Origin: [Streptosporangium] indianense
GTDB lineage: Bacteria; Actinomycetota; Actinomycetes; Streptomycetales; Streptomycetaceae
Length of the DNA stretch: 62,979 nucleotides
Direction of reading: 5' to 3'
Assembly (NCBI RefSeq): GCF_021474405.1
Contig: NZ_JAKEIO010000031.1
Coordinates: forward strand, 1 to 62,979
The notes below the pieces were generated by a model, which saw nothing but the letters and a program-made list of their open reading frames with translations, searched no databases and was not told where the DNA came from. Within the stretch, counting starts at the first letter, position 1. Each line of letters starts with the position of its first letter. The position numbers and the translations under genes are program-made. Shown here in pieces: positions 1-8,386 of the stretch.

Positions 1-2
1 CC

Positions 3-377
3 CCGCCGCAGTACGCACCGGCGCCGCCCCCGTACGCGCCCGCCCATCCTCCGTACGCCCAGCCTCCGTACGCCCAGGCGCCGCAGCAGGCGGCGGCCGG
101 GCCGGACTTCCTGGCCGTCGACAAGCGCAACGCGGTCGTCGTCGACGCGTCCGGCGTGGCCTTCGAGACCTCCGGCCTCACGGTCGAGTTCCGCTGGCCG
201 GAGATCCGCAGCGTCCACTACCGGGCGAGCCCGGACGGCAAGGCGCTGATGGTGGCCGTGGTCCACATGGACGGCAGGTTCTACGAGTGCGTGGTGGAGG
301 CCAGACCCAGGACGCGGCTCCAGGAGTGGTTCCCGCAGCTGGCCTGGGTCCTCGGCCACTACCGCCCGATGGGATAG
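3..377 (+). CDS. C-terminal part of a Pro/Tyr-rich protein (5' end outside the window)
   Basis: The frame is open from base 3 and ends with TAG at 375-377, giving the last 124 residues of a longer protein. The first ~30 residues are a low-complexity linker of repeated PPYAP/PPYAQ units. A compact domain of about 90 residues follows, with alternating hydrophobic strands, a WPEIRSVHY segment and a final amphipathic helix, which looks like a small beta-rich (PH-like) fold; that fold is an inference. A GTG at 156 could start a short form, but the coding character clearly continues upstream. The next gene is convergent. I do not recognise the function; a Pro/Tyr linker on a small globular domain is common in actinobacterial membrane-associated proteins. 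Confidence 0.65.
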   Translation, partial: PPQYAPAPPPYAPAHPPYAQPPYAQAPQQAAAGPDFLAVDKRNAVVVDASGVAFETSGLTVEFRWPEIRSVHYRASPDGKALMVAVVHMDGRFYECVVEARPRTRLQEWFPQLAWVLGHYRPMG

Positions 378-383
378 GGGCCG

Positions 384-2072
384 CTACGGCAGCCCGTGCA
401 CATGCGGCCCCACCGCGTTGGACCAGGCGTTGCCCGCGGTGGCGTCCCAGTTGGTCGACCAGGTCATCGCACCGCGCAGGCCGGGGTACGTCCGCGGCGG
501 CTTGAAGGATCCGCACCCCGTGCCCTTGGTCAGGCAGTCCAGGGCGTTGTTCACCACGGTCGGTGAGACGTAGCCGCTTCCCGCCCCCCGGGTCGAGGCG
601 GGCAGGCCGAGCCCGACCTGGGACGGGGCGAGGCCGTTCTCCAGCTGGATGCAGGCCAGGGCCGTGAGGAAGTCGACCGAGCCCTGGCCGTAGACCTTGC
701 CGTCGCAGCCCAGCATGGAACCGCTGTTGTAGTACTGCATGTTGACGACCGTGAGGATGTCCTTGATGTTCAGGGCCGTCTGGAAGTAGGAGTTCGACGT
801 CGACTGCATGTCGATGGTCTGCGGCGCCATCGTGATGATCAGCGACGAGCCGGCCTTCGCCGAGAGCGCCCGCAGCGCCTGCGTCATGTAGGTCGCGTTG
901 AGGCCGTTCTCCAGATCGATGTCGACGCCGTCGAAACCGTACGTCTGCATCACGGAGTACACGCTGTTCGCGAAGTTCGTCGCCGACGCGGCGTCGTTCA
1001 CCGCCACCGTGCCGCGCTCGCCGCCGACCGAGACGATGACCTTCTTCCCGGCCGCCTGCTTGGCCCGGATGTCGGCCTTGAACTGGTCGACGGTGTAGCC
1101 GCCGAGACCGGCCGAGTCGAGGTTGAAGGTCACCGCGCCCGGCGTCGAGGTCGCGTCCGCGAAGGCGACGGCGATGATGTCGTACTGCGCTTGGACGTCG
1201 GAGAGCTTCTGGACCGTCGCGCCGTTGTCGAAGTTCTGCCAGTAGCCGGTCACGGCGTGCTTGGGCAGCGCCGGGCCGGGGCCGTTCGGCTTGGTCGTGG
1301 TGCCCGTGACGGCGGCCGACTTCGGCGACTCACCGGCCCCGTTCGTCGCCGTGACCTGGAAGGAGTACGACGTCGAGGCCGCGAGCCCGGTCACGGTCGC
1401 CGAGGTGCCGGAGACCGCGGTCGCCTTGGTGCCGTCGCGGTACACGGTGTAACCCGTCGCGCCGGAGACGGCGTTCCAGGCCAGAGACACCGACGAGGAC
1501 GACGTCCCGGAGACGTTCAGGCCGGCCGGCACGGACGGGATCGTCGGACCCGGGTCGGTGCCTCCGCCGCCGTCGGGGCCGAACACCGACACGTCGTCGG
1601 CGTAGTACGCCGCCTGCCCGTACCAGCCGTGCGTGTACACCGTCACCGAGGTGGTCGAGGAGCCGGTGGTGAAGGTGGTCGACAGCTGCTTCCAGGACGA
1701 GGAGTCGGGCGTCCAGGTGGACACGTCCGTCGTGCCCGTGCCCGTCACGCCCAGGTAGGCGTACCCGCCCCGCACCCAGGCGCCCAGTGTGTACGTCGAA
1801 TTGGGCTTCACCCGGACCGTCTGGGCGCACCGGGCGTTGTCCTGCCCCGACGGGGTCGCCTGCAGCGCGGCCGACCCGGAGTGCACCGGGGAGGAGACCG
1901 CGGTGCCGCTGCCCGCCGAACAGGTCCAGTCGCTCAGGCCCGACTCGAAGCCGGCGTTCCTGGCGTTGTTGACGTCGGCGGCGCTGGCCTGGCCGACGGT
2001 CGTGACAGTGAGGGCCAGGGCAGCCGTGACGGCACCCGACCAGAACCGCAGGGATCGTCTGTGTGGGGACAT
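384..2072 (-). CDS. Secreted chitinase, GH18, with N-terminal carbohydrate-binding module and FnIII domain
   Basis: This 562-aa enzyme hydrolyses beta-1,4 bonds of chitin outside the cell. In order it has a signal peptide (about 1-33, ending QASA), a carbohydrate-binding beta-sandwich (about 34-165), a Gly/Asp linker, a fibronectin type III domain (about 175-260), a Pro-rich linker and a GH18 barrel (about 270-562). The catalytic DxxDxDxE motif is present as DGVDIDLE, with the acid at about Glu388. I chose the ATG at 2072 because the signal peptide follows it at once. A start at 2189 would read through the promoter and its operators. The message may be leaderless (see the promoter entry). Binding-module, FnIII and GH18 order is typical of Streptomyces chitinases. 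Confidence 0.93.
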   Translation of the reverse strand: MSPHRRSLRFWSGAVTAALALTVTTVGQASAADVNNARNAGFESGLSDWTCSAGSGTAVSSPVHSGSAALQATPSGQDNARCAQTVRVKPNSTYTLGAWVRGGYAYLGVTGTGTTDVSTWTPDSSSWKQLSTTFTTGSSTTSVTVYTHGWYGQAAYYADDVSVFGPDGGGGTDPGPTIPSVPAGLNVSGTSSSSVSLAWNAVSGATGYTVYRDGTKATAVSGTSATVTGLAASTSYSFQVTATNGAGESPKSAAVTGTTTKPNGPGPALPKHAVTGYWQNFDNGATVQKLSDVQAQYDIIAVAFADATSTPGAVTFNLDSAGLGGYTVDQFKADIRAKQAAGKKVIVSVGGERGTVAVNDAASATNFANSVYSVMQTYGFDGVDIDLENGLNATYMTQALRALSAKAGSSLIITMAPQTIDMQSTSNSYFQTALNIKDILTVVNMQYYNSGSMLGCDGKVYGQGSVDFLTALACIQLENGLAPSQVGLGLPASTRGAGSGYVSPTVVNNALDCLTKGTGCGSFKPPRTYPGLRGAMTWSTNWDATAGNAWSNAVGPHVHGLP

Positions 2073-2078
2073 GACAAG

Positions 2079-2120
2079 AAAATGGTCCAGACCAAAGGGG
2101 CTGTCAAGAGGTCCAGACCA
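2079..2120 (-). promoter_or_regulatory. Chitinase promoter with paired 12-bp operator repeats
   Basis: Two near-identical 12-mers lie just upstream of the chitinase: TGGTCCAGACCA at 2083-2094 and AGGTCCAGACCA at 2109-2120, 26 bp apart. They match the direct repeats known from Streptomyces chitinase promoters and resemble the DasR (dre) site TGGTCTAGACCA. On the minus strand a perfect -35 TTGACA (2107-2102) lies between the repeats, followed by 17 nt and CATTTT (2084-2079). The proximal repeat thus occupies the spacer. The -10 ends only 6 nt before the ATG and no Shine-Dalgarno is visible, so transcription should begin at or next to the start codon. Confidence 0.75.
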
Positions 2121-2493
2121 ACCTGTCGAGGAGCAGTCCCACCGCGCATCCCGCCAGCAGCACACCCGTGGACATCCAGAACGCCGCACCCGCCAGGTCC
2201 AGCACCCCCGGCCGCAGGGACAGCAGCAGCACCTGCGCCGCCGCCGGCACCGCGCACGCCGCCGCCAGATGCCGCACCGGCACCTCGCGCCACGGCTCCG
2301 GATGCACCCGCGCCGCCGCCCAGGTGGCCAGCACGACGCACACCAGGTTCGGCAGATGCACCAGCGCCAGCGCGGCCCCGAACGACCCGACGCCCTCCGG
2401 GCCGACCAGCGGCCCGTACACCAGCGTCATCTGGACGTACTCGGTGAGGACGAGCACCACGATCCCGACGGACCAGCAGCGGACGAACGTCAT
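2104..2493 (-). CDS. Small integral membrane protein, four predicted helices
   Basis: A 129-aa protein that is almost entirely membrane-embedded, with helices at about 5-27, 38-60, 74-93 and 100-122, and a charged WREVPVRH loop in the middle. Its ATG overlaps the stop of the preceding DUF3592 gene as ATGA (2490-2493), so the two are translationally coupled. The end of this gene lies inside the operator region of the chitinase: its stop is at 2104-2106, between the two operator repeats. The family is not recognised. Membrane location follows from the sequence; function is unknown. Confidence 0.75.
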   Translation of the reverse strand: MTFVRCWSVGIVVLVLTEYVQMTLVYGPLVGPEGVGSFGAALALVHLPNLVCVVLATWAAARVHPEPWREVPVRHLAAACAVPAAAQVLLLSLRPGVLDLAGAAFWMSTGVLLAGCAVGLLLDRLVWTS

Positions 2494-2924
2494 CGGTGAC
2501 TCCCGGTGATCTCGACGTACAGCAGGATCGCGAAACCCGCCGCGGCCAGGCCGCAGCCCGCGACCAGGGCCAGCGACTGGAGCACCGGGGACCAGCTGCC
2601 CCGGCCCGCCACCGTCGCGGTGCCCGCGGGATCGCGGGGGTCGTAGGTGACGCTGACCGGGCTGCCCTCGGTCGTCGACCAGCCCGCCAGGTCCTCGAAC
2701 TCGACCCGTACGCCGTCGGCGGTGCGGAAGGCGAAGAAGTGCCGCCGCGCGTCGGAACGCTGGTACGGCTCCGTCTCCACCCGCACGCACTCGCCCTCCG
2801 CCCGGACACCGCTCCGCAGCACCCGCGTCACCGTCACCAGCCGCCGCGCGTACCGCCACGCCAGCGCCCCGAACAGCGCCACCAGCGCGGCCAGTACGAC
2901 GTATCCGGCGCCCGGCACCGCCAC
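2490..2924 (-). CDS. DUF3592 family membrane protein
   Basis: A 144-aa protein with a helix at each end (about 6-24 and 115-137) and a soluble beta-rich domain between. The central part has DUF3592 features: an FAFRTADGVRVEFED strand pair, then VTYDPRDP, the usual YxPxxP-like segment, then a short glycine turn. GTG at 2924 was chosen: it lies 2 nt after the TAG of the lipoprotein gene, and no earlier start can be used without running into that gene. A second GTG at 2918 is possible. It sits second in a three-gene unit (lipoprotein, DUF3592, four-helix protein). The molecular role of DUF3592 proteins is unknown. Confidence 0.8.
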   Translation of the reverse strand: MAVPGAGYVVLAALVALFGALAWRYARRLVTVTRVLRSGVRAEGECVRVETEPYQRSDARRHFFAFRTADGVRVEFEDLAGWSTTEGSPVSVTYDPRDPAGTATVAGRGSWSPVLQSLALVAGCGLAAAGFAILLYVEITGSHR

Positions 2925-2926
2925 GG

Positions 2927-3487
2927 CTAGTGCACCTCGACCGAGTCGATGATCCGGTCCAGGTCCCCGTCCGGCAGGGACCCCTGCCGCGCGTCGATCC
3001 GGATCGCGAAGGTCGTGTCGCGCGAGTCCAGCCCGGCCAGGATCACTCCCTCGACCGGGGTGCCCGCGGCCGGTCCGCCGTCCTCGCCGGTCGCCTTGAA
3101 GGAGAAGTCGATCCGCTTGGCCTCGTCCGTGCCGGCCAGCTCCACGTCCTGCCGGCCCTTGACGTCGGCGCCCATCTGGATGCCCGCCTCGGCGGCGATC
3201 GCGGCCTGCTCGGCGGAGTTCGCCTCGGTGAACCCGAGCTGCACGGTGAGGATTGAGACCTTCTTCCCGTTCTCCGTCCGCACCGCCGCCGCGGCATTGT
3301 GCTCGCCCCGCTCGGCCGCGCTCTGCTCCTCGTATCCCTGCGGATACGACACGTCGACCCCCTTCGTCTTCAGCGTCCCCCAGCCCTCGGGCACGCTGCC
3401 CGCGCCGGAGTCGGAACTCCCGCAGCCGGTCAGGGCGACGGCGGTCGTCAGCAGGGCGGCGGCCAGGCCGGCACGGCGGGTCTTCAT
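2927..3487 (-). CDS. Putative lipoprotein
   Basis: A 186-aa protein with a lipoprotein signal: KTRR, a hydrophobic stretch and the lipobox LTGC, with the lipidated Cys at about 22. The mature part begins with a Ser/Gly linker, then a single domain of about 150 residues that has a VDVSYPQGYEE segment and ends near IIDSVEVH. This size and ending resemble small exported lipoproteins of the PsbP/LpqN type, but the match is too weak to name. It heads the operon with the DUF3592 and four-helix membrane genes, so the three probably act together at the envelope. ATG at 3487 is preceded by a purine-rich GGGAGC. Confidence 0.78.
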   Translation of the reverse strand: MKTRRAGLAAALLTTAVALTGCGSSDSGAGSVPEGWGTLKTKGVDVSYPQGYEEQSAAERGEHNAAAAVRTENGKKVSILTVQLGFTEANSAEQAAIAAEAGIQMGADVKGRQDVELAGTDEAKRIDFSFKATGEDGGPAAGTPVEGVILAGLDSRDTTFAIRIDARQGSLPDGDLDRIIDSVEVH

Positions 3488-3507
3488 CGGCAGGAGCTCC
3501 CGTCTCG

Positions 3508-5067
3508 TCAGTTCGCACAGTAGCTGTAGGGAAGATAGGAGCGGGCCTGTCCGCGCGGCGCCCCGAGGAACCGGGCGTCGGCCAGGGTCTCCGCCTTCTT
3601 CTCCGTGCTGATCGTCATGCCCAGGCTCAGCCCCAGATTCAACTCGAAGCCGTACTCGGCCGCGTTCACCTCCCCGGTGTACGTCATCCGGCTCGACTTG
3701 CCCTGGTCGAACATCAGCTGCCCGAAGGGGTCGTCGGCGCCCGGGCGGGACGTCGGGGCGTGGTCGGCGAACATGTACTGGAAGGGCGTCGCGACCTGCT
3801 CGTTGTTGCTGTCCAGCCAGCGCTCGGCGACCGCCCGGTCCCGGTCGCCCGCCGGACCGGGATCGAAGGTGAGCGTGTTCGTCACGATCTCGATGCCGGT
3901 CTGCGAGTCGGTGCCCTTCACCCCGGCGTTCCCGCCCCGCTTGTCGCCGTCCTTCTTGCCGTTGTCGCCGCCCGCCTTCGCGCCGTCCTTCTGGCCGCCC
4001 TCCTCGACCGTGCGGGTCATGTCGACACGGACCAGCTTTCCGGTCTTCTTGTCGTAGGTGACGGTGATGGTGCCGGTCTGCGTCGTGTTCGCCGTGTACT
4101 CACCGCTGAGCGGGCCCGCCTCGTACCCCACCTTGGAGCCGTACTCGATGGACGAGGAGTAGGTGTACGACTTGGTGTTCTTGTAGGAGTTGTCGGTCCA
4201 GGTGACCTCGGGCGCGTACTTGAAGGTGCCGCCGAGCGCGGCGCTCAGCTTCTTCTCGTCGCCCGCGGAGATCTTCAGGCCCGCGGACGCCGACGCCTCC
4301 AGGCCCACCTTGCCGTAGGTGATCTTCCGGTTGTCGCCGAGGTGCTCCTTGATGCGGTTCTGCGTGTCCTCCTCGTCCTTCAGGGGGCCCTTGCCGAAGA
4401 GGTAGAGGATGCTGTCGCCGACACTCGCCTCCGCGCCGCCGGGCATGGTCCGCCGCATCTCGTACATCTGCAGCTTCTCCACGTCGTCCCGGAACCGCTG
4501 GGCCTCCTCGGGACTCTGGAACACCCAGGTGTCGCCGTTGGTCACCTTGATGCCGAGCCCCAGCTCCACCTTGTCCGCCCCGAACCGGCCCACTTTCATG
4601 CCCGGCTTGAAGTCCTTCTTGGCGGCGACCGACGCCGCGTCCGTGAAGGTCAGGTAGACCAGCTGGTCGCTGTCGTCGACCTTGCCGTCCCCGTTGACGT
4701 CCGTCTTCGCCTTCAGACGCTGCTCCTGGAAGCCGTACTCCTTGCCGATCTCCCAGAAGAGGATCTTCGCCTTGGAGCCCGCCTTGTCGGTGACGGAGGA
4801 GACCTGGCACAGCGACGGCTCGAAGTCCGCGTCGGTGAGCGGCTTGTCCGGCCCGGGCCCGGCCGTCCCGCAGTCGCCGCCGCCGGCGACCCGGCACACC
4901 TGCGCGGCGATCCTGTCGTAGATCAACTGGCCGACACCGGTGGCCGAGAGGGCCAGGACGATCGCCGCGCTGACGACGACCATCCCGAGGTACTCGGTGC
5001 CGGTCGCCCCCCGGTCGTCGAAGACCGGTCTGCGCCCGTACGCCCGTATGCCGCCCCCGTCCGCCAT
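3508..5067 (-). CDS. Large pilin-like surface protein: Flp-type N-terminus with a ~450-aa beta-rich ectodomain
   Basis: A 519-aa protein. Near its N-terminus is a class III (Flp) prepilin motif, DRG followed by ATGTEYLGMVVV and a single helix; cleavage would fall after the Gly at about 20 and the +5 Glu is kept. After a Cys-containing linker (CRVAGGGDC) comes a large soluble domain. It contains an EF-hand/dockerin-like loop DVNGDGKVDDSD, many beta strands with Tyr/Ser/Thr repeats, and a Lys/Gly-rich insert (KDGAKAGGDNGKKDGDK). It ends in a Cys. ATG at 5067 has a good GAGGAGG upstream. It lies divergent from the Tad locus and shares its signal type, so it is probably processed by the same peptidase and assembled into, or anchored near, the pilus. 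True Flp pilins are about 60 aa. Confidence 0.7.
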   Translation of the reverse strand: MADGGGIRAYGRRPVFDDRGATGTEYLGMVVVSAAIVLALSATGVGQLIYDRIAAQVCRVAGGGDCGTAGPGPDKPLTDADFEPSLCQVSSVTDKAGSKAKILFWEIGKEYGFQEQRLKAKTDVNGDGKVDDSDQLVYLTFTDAASVAAKKDFKPGMKVGRFGADKVELGLGIKVTNGDTWVFQSPEEAQRFRDDVEKLQMYEMRRTMPGGAEASVGDSILYLFGKGPLKDEEDTQNRIKEHLGDNRKITYGKVGLEASASAGLKISAGDEKKLSAALGGTFKYAPEVTWTDNSYKNTKSYTYSSSIEYGSKVGYEAGPLSGEYTANTTQTGTITVTYDKKTGKLVRVDMTRTVEEGGQKDGAKAGGDNGKKDGDKRGGNAGVKGTDSQTGIEIVTNTLTFDPGPAGDRDRAVAERWLDSNNEQVATPFQYMFADHAPTSRPGADDPFGQLMFDQGKSSRMTYTGEVNAAEYGFELNLGLSLGMTISTEKKAETLADARFLGAPRGQARSYLPYSYCAN

Positions 5068-5500
5068 ACGGCACCCCTCCTCGCCGATCCGCGGGCCTAC
5101 CGGCCGCGTGCCTTCCGGCCGGGTGTGCCAGCCGACCGGGTGTGCTTTCCGGACGTGTGTGCTTTCCGGACGTGTGTGCTTTCCGGACGGTGAGCGTAGG
5201 TACGCGACGCTGTGTCAGGCGTGGGCCTCAGGGCCCAAACGAAGGCCCACCGTCACCACTGGGCCCGCTGGGCCCACCGCCTGCACCGCCCCTGGCTCGC
5301 CCCGGCGACCGGCAAGATGCTCAACCTGCCCCGTTTTGACGCCTCTTGTGCAACGACAGTTGCTCTCCAGCTACACAAACGCTGTTCTCCGGTCACAGAG
5401 GCGTGGATACAGTGCTGAGGTAGTCACGCAGTGAAGTCGACACGGTGCGCCGGAGTGACACCCGGCGTTCCGTCCGGCATGGGGAAACGGGGAGCTGCGC
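5068..5500. other. 433-bp divergent intergenic region between the pilin-like gene and the Tad locus
   Basis: The region carries the minus-strand ribosome-binding site of the pilin-like gene, a 17-bp tandem repeat at 5140-5190 and several GGGCCC-containing short inverted repeats between 5225 and 5285. A possible plus-strand promoter reads TTCTCC (near 5382), 17 nt, TACAGT (near 5406). No open frame here has coding character. Confidence 0.5.
5140..5190. repeat. Three tandem copies of a 17-bp unit
   Basis: The unit GTGTGCTTTCCGGACGT is repeated at 5140, 5157 and 5174, with a degenerate fragment just upstream (GTGCCTTCCGGCC at 5108-5120). It is located about 75 bp upstream of the pilin-like gene start. 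It may be simple slippage or a repeated regulator site. Confidence 0.8.
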
Positions 5501-6367
5501 GTGCCAACTGCCATTGCCGTGACCGGCGCCGACATGGCGCTGCCGCCACAGGACGACCGGACCCTGCCCGCCGTCGTGCTCCGGGACGTCGACCGACGCC
5601 CCCTGGAGCAGGCGCTGGCCGAGATGCAGGCCCTGGTGGAACATCACGGGCACGTCATCGTGGTCTGCTCACCGGCCGCGCCCACCGCGGTGCAGCGACG
5701 GCTGCACACCCTGCGCTCCCTCATGGAGAGCGACCGCATCGCCCTGTTCCGGCCGGACCTGCCGCCCCTCGGACTGGCCGTCCTGGCCCGCCAGTTACGG
5801 CAGCTCGCCTCCTGCGACCTCAGCCCCGGCGTGCTCGCCTCGGCCGGCCGGCTGCTCGTCCACTACATCCACGCCGGCGCGCTGCTGAACTCCGTCGCCC
5901 GCCTCGACCGCGTCCCCGTCGGACTGAAGTCGCACGCCAAGTCCTGGGTGCCCGGCAGCCAGTTCGGCGTCCTCGCCCACCCCGAGCCGCAGCTCGTCAG
6001 GATCACCCCCGAGGCGGCCCTGCCCGGCCCCGAGTTCGGCACCTGGCTGCTGATCGCCAAAGGGCAGCTCCAGTCCGACTGGGTCACGGGCACCCTCGCC
6101 CCCTCCTGGAAGGTGCAGGGGCTGCGCGAGACCCCGCTCCCGGCCGAGTCACCCGGCTGGTGGGGCACCGGCAAGCTCATCGAGTTCTGCAGCTACCTGC
6201 CCGACCTGTCCGTCCTCTACCAGCTGGTCACCTCCGTCCGGCGCAGCCGCTGCCACTGGTGCGGCATCGACGTCATCGGGGACCGCTGCGTGTTCTGCTC
6301 GGCCACGCCACCCGCCCACGACAGCCCACCCCACCAGCAGCCCGAGAACCGAACGGCCGTCGGCTGA
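5501..6367 (+). CDS. Tad-locus-associated protein with C-terminal zinc ribbon
   Basis: A 288-aa soluble protein with no signal peptide. The first ~210 residues are an alpha/beta domain I cannot place. Near the C-terminus are two CxxC knuckles, CHWCG and CVFC, 13 residues apart: a zinc ribbon. The last ~25 residues are a Pro/Gln/His-rich tail. GTG at 5501 follows GGGGAG at 6-11 nt. The gene opens the plus-strand Tad cluster, 69 bp before cpaB. Its position suggests a cytoplasmic accessory or regulatory factor of the pilus; that role is inferred from context only. Confidence 0.7.
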   Translation: MPTAIAVTGADMALPPQDDRTLPAVVLRDVDRRPLEQALAEMQALVEHHGHVIVVCSPAAPTAVQRRLHTLRSLMESDRIALFRPDLPPLGLAVLARQLRQLASCDLSPGVLASAGRLLVHYIHAGALLNSVARLDRVPVGLKSHAKSWVPGSQFGVLAHPEPQLVRITPEAALPGPEFGTWLLIAKGQLQSDWVTGTLAPSWKVQGLRETPLPAESPGWWGTGKLIEFCSYLPDLSVLYQLVTSVRRSRCHWCGIDVIGDRCVFCSATPPAHDSPPHQQPENRTAVG

Positions 6368-6436
6368 CGCCGACACCGCTCATCCGCACCGTTCCGATCC
6401 CGCTCGACCGATATCCCCAACGAGGTTGTACGGTTC

Positions 6437-7144
6437 ATGAACTCCCGTCAGCGCCGCGGCGTGATTCTCCTGCTCCTGTCGGTCGTCTGCGCCCTCGGCG
6501 CCTTCGCCGGCGTGCTCTCCGTCATCAGTGACGTGAAGTCGAAGGTCGGCCCCGAGGTCACCGCCTACCGGCTCAAGTCCGACGTGCCGCCCTACACCAC
6601 CCTCAGCACGGGCCAGTTCGAGAAGATCGAGATGCCCGAACGGTGGCTGTCCGACAACGCCGTCACCGACCTGAGGGAAATACAGGGCAAGATCGCCGTG
6701 ACCACGCTGCGCGCGGGCTCCCTGCTCCAGTCCGACATGATCGTCCGCCAGCCGGCCCTCCAGCCCGGCCAGCAGGAGGTCGCCATCATGATCGACGCGG
6801 CGACCGGCGTGGCGGGCAAGATCACACCCGGCGCCTCGGTCAACGTCTACGCCACCTTCGAGGGCGCCCGCGAGGGCGACCCCGACCAGTCGAAGATCAT
6901 CGTCACCAACGCCAAGGTCCTCGACGTCGGCGAACTCACCGCGCTCAAGCCCGACGAGAGCAACCGCACCCAGCAGCCCACCGACGCCGTCCCCATCACC
7001 TTCGCACTGTCCGCGGTCGACGCCCAGCGCATCACCTACGCCGAGTCGTTCGCCAAGCGTGTCCGGCTCGCCCTCGTCGCGCCCGGCAGCGACACCACCA
7101 TCCCCGAGCGGGACCGGACGTACGAACTCGCGAAGGACAAGTGA
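6437..7144 (+). CDS. cpaB: Flp pilus assembly protein CpaB/RcpC
   Basis: A 235-aa protein with one N-terminal helix (about 10-30) and an extracytoplasmic SAF domain (about 40-110), including LKSDVPPYTTL, ITTL-type strands and RAGSLLQSDMIV. A second region follows (ITPGASVNVYATFEG). This is the CpaB architecture: an anchored SAF-domain protein that, in Gram-negative systems, supports the outer part of the Tad machine. The Gram-positive form presumably acts at the membrane-wall interface. ATG at 6437 follows AGGTTG. The cpaE gene starts 9 nt after the stop, so the two belong to one transcription unit. Confidence 0.88.
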   Translation: MNSRQRRGVILLLLSVVCALGAFAGVLSVISDVKSKVGPEVTAYRLKSDVPPYTTLSTGQFEKIEMPERWLSDNAVTDLREIQGKIAVTTLRAGSLLQSDMIVRQPALQPGQQEVAIMIDAATGVAGKITPGASVNVYATFEGAREGDPDQSKIIVTNAKVLDVGELTALKPDESNRTQQPTDAVPITFALSAVDAQRITYAESFAKRVRLALVAPGSDTTIPERDRTYELAKDK

Positions 7145-7153
7145 GAGGCTGCC

Positions 7154-8386
7154 ATGCCCACGAGGATCCTCCCGGCAGTCGGTGACACGGACGCGGTCCG
7201 GTCCGTCACGACACTGCTCAGCCAGCTCCCGGACGCCGAGCCCGTCGCGCCCGTGGTCGACTCCACCCAGCTCGTCGACACCCTCGCGCGGCTGGCCGCC
7301 GAGTCGGTCGACGAGCTGCCCGAGGTCGTGATCGTCCACGAACGGATCGGCCCCGTCCCCGCGCTGGAACTGATCCGCGAAGTGGCCCTGCGCTTCCCGG
7401 CCGTCGGCGTCATCCTCGTCACCTCCGACGCGAGCCCCGGCCTCTTCCAGGCCGCCATGGACTACGGCGCCCGCGGCCTGGTCGCCCTGCCGCTGAGCTA
7501 CGAGGAACTCGCCAGCCGCGTCCAGGCGGTCGCCCAGTGGTCCGTCGGCGTACGGCGGCACCTGGGCGCCGGCGGCGACGTGTTCACCGGCGTCGGCGGC
7601 ACCGTCGTCACGGTCAGCGGCGCGAAGGGCGGCACCGGCACCACCCTGACCGCGATCCAGCTCGCCCTGGCCGCCCAGGCCTCCGGCCGCAGCACCGCCC
7701 TGGTCGACATGGACCTCCAGACCGGCGACATCGCCTCCTACCTGGACGTCCAGTTCCGCCGCTCGGTCGTCGACCTCGCCGCGATCAACGACATCTCCCC
7801 GCGCGTCCTCGCCGACGCGGTCTTCCGCCACGACACCGGCGTCGCCCTCCTGCTCGCCCCCGCCGAAGGGGAACGCGGCGAGGACGTCACCGACCGCGCC
7901 GCCCGGCAGATCGTCAGCGCCCTGCGCTCCCGCTACGAGGTCGTCGTCATCGACTGCGGCGCCCAGCTCGGCGGCGCCGGAGCGGCCGCCGTGGAGATGG
8001 CCGACCGGGCCCTGCTGATCACCACGCCGGACGTGGTCGCCGTACGGGGCGCGAAACGGGCCGTACGGATGTGGGACCGGCTCCAGATCCGCAAGGCCGA
8101 GGAGACGACCGTCGTCGTCAACCGGCACTCGCGCGCCACGGAGATCCAGCCGCCCCTGATCCAGAAGATCACCGGCACGGAGGTCGCGGCCACCGTGGTC
8201 CCCGCCAACTTCAAGGAACTGCAGAGCGTCGTGGACGCGGGCCGCATCCACGAACTGGAGAACAAGAGCGCGGTGAAGCAGGCACTGTGGGGCCTGGCGG
8301 GAGAGCTGGGCCTGGTCAAGACCGCGGACGGCGCCCAGAAGGGGGGCCGGGGAGCGGGGGGATTCCGGCGGAGGAAGGAGGGATGA
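7154..8386 (+). CDS. cpaE: CpaE/TadZ-like ATPase
   Basis: A 410-aa protein of two parts. Residues about 1-135 form a receiver-like alpha/beta domain without an obvious phospho-acceptor Asp. Residues about 145-390 are a ParA/MinD-type ATPase with a deviant Walker A (SGAKGGTGTT, Lys158), a VDMDLQTGDIASYLD switch region, and VVIDCGAQLG as Walker B. TadZ/CpaE proteins place the Tad machine at one cell site. The C-terminus is a Gly/Arg/Lys-rich tail. The stop overlaps the next start as ATGA, so translation is coupled to the first TadE-like gene. Confidence 0.88.
   Translation: MPTRILPAVGDTDAVRSVTTLLSQLPDAEPVAPVVDSTQLVDTLARLAAESVDELPEVVIVHERIGPVPALELIREVALRFPAVGVILVTSDASPGLFQAAMDYGARGLVALPLSYEELASRVQAVAQWSVGVRRHLGAGGDVFTGVGGTVVTVSGAKGGTGTTLTAIQLALAAQASGRSTALVDMDLQTGDIASYLDVQFRRSVVDLAAINDISPRVLADAVFRHDTGVALLLAPAEGERGEDVTDRAARQIVSALRSRYEVVVIDCGAQLGGAGAAAVEMADRALLITTPDVVAVRGAKRAVRMWDRLQIRKAEETTVVVNRHSRATEIQPPLIQKITGTEVAATVVPANFKELQSVVDAGRIHELENKSAVKQALWGLAGELGLVKTADGAQKGGRGAGGFRRRKEG

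Noticed and set aside
2104..2859. Extended version of the four-helix membrane protein
   Set aside because: The upstream part overlaps the DUF3592 gene in another frame; the ATGA overlap at 2490 gives the true start.
5431..6531. Plus-strand frame of ~366 codons overlapping the zinc-ribbon protein
   Set aside because: Arg/Pro/Gly-rich shadow of the gene at 5501; no domain.
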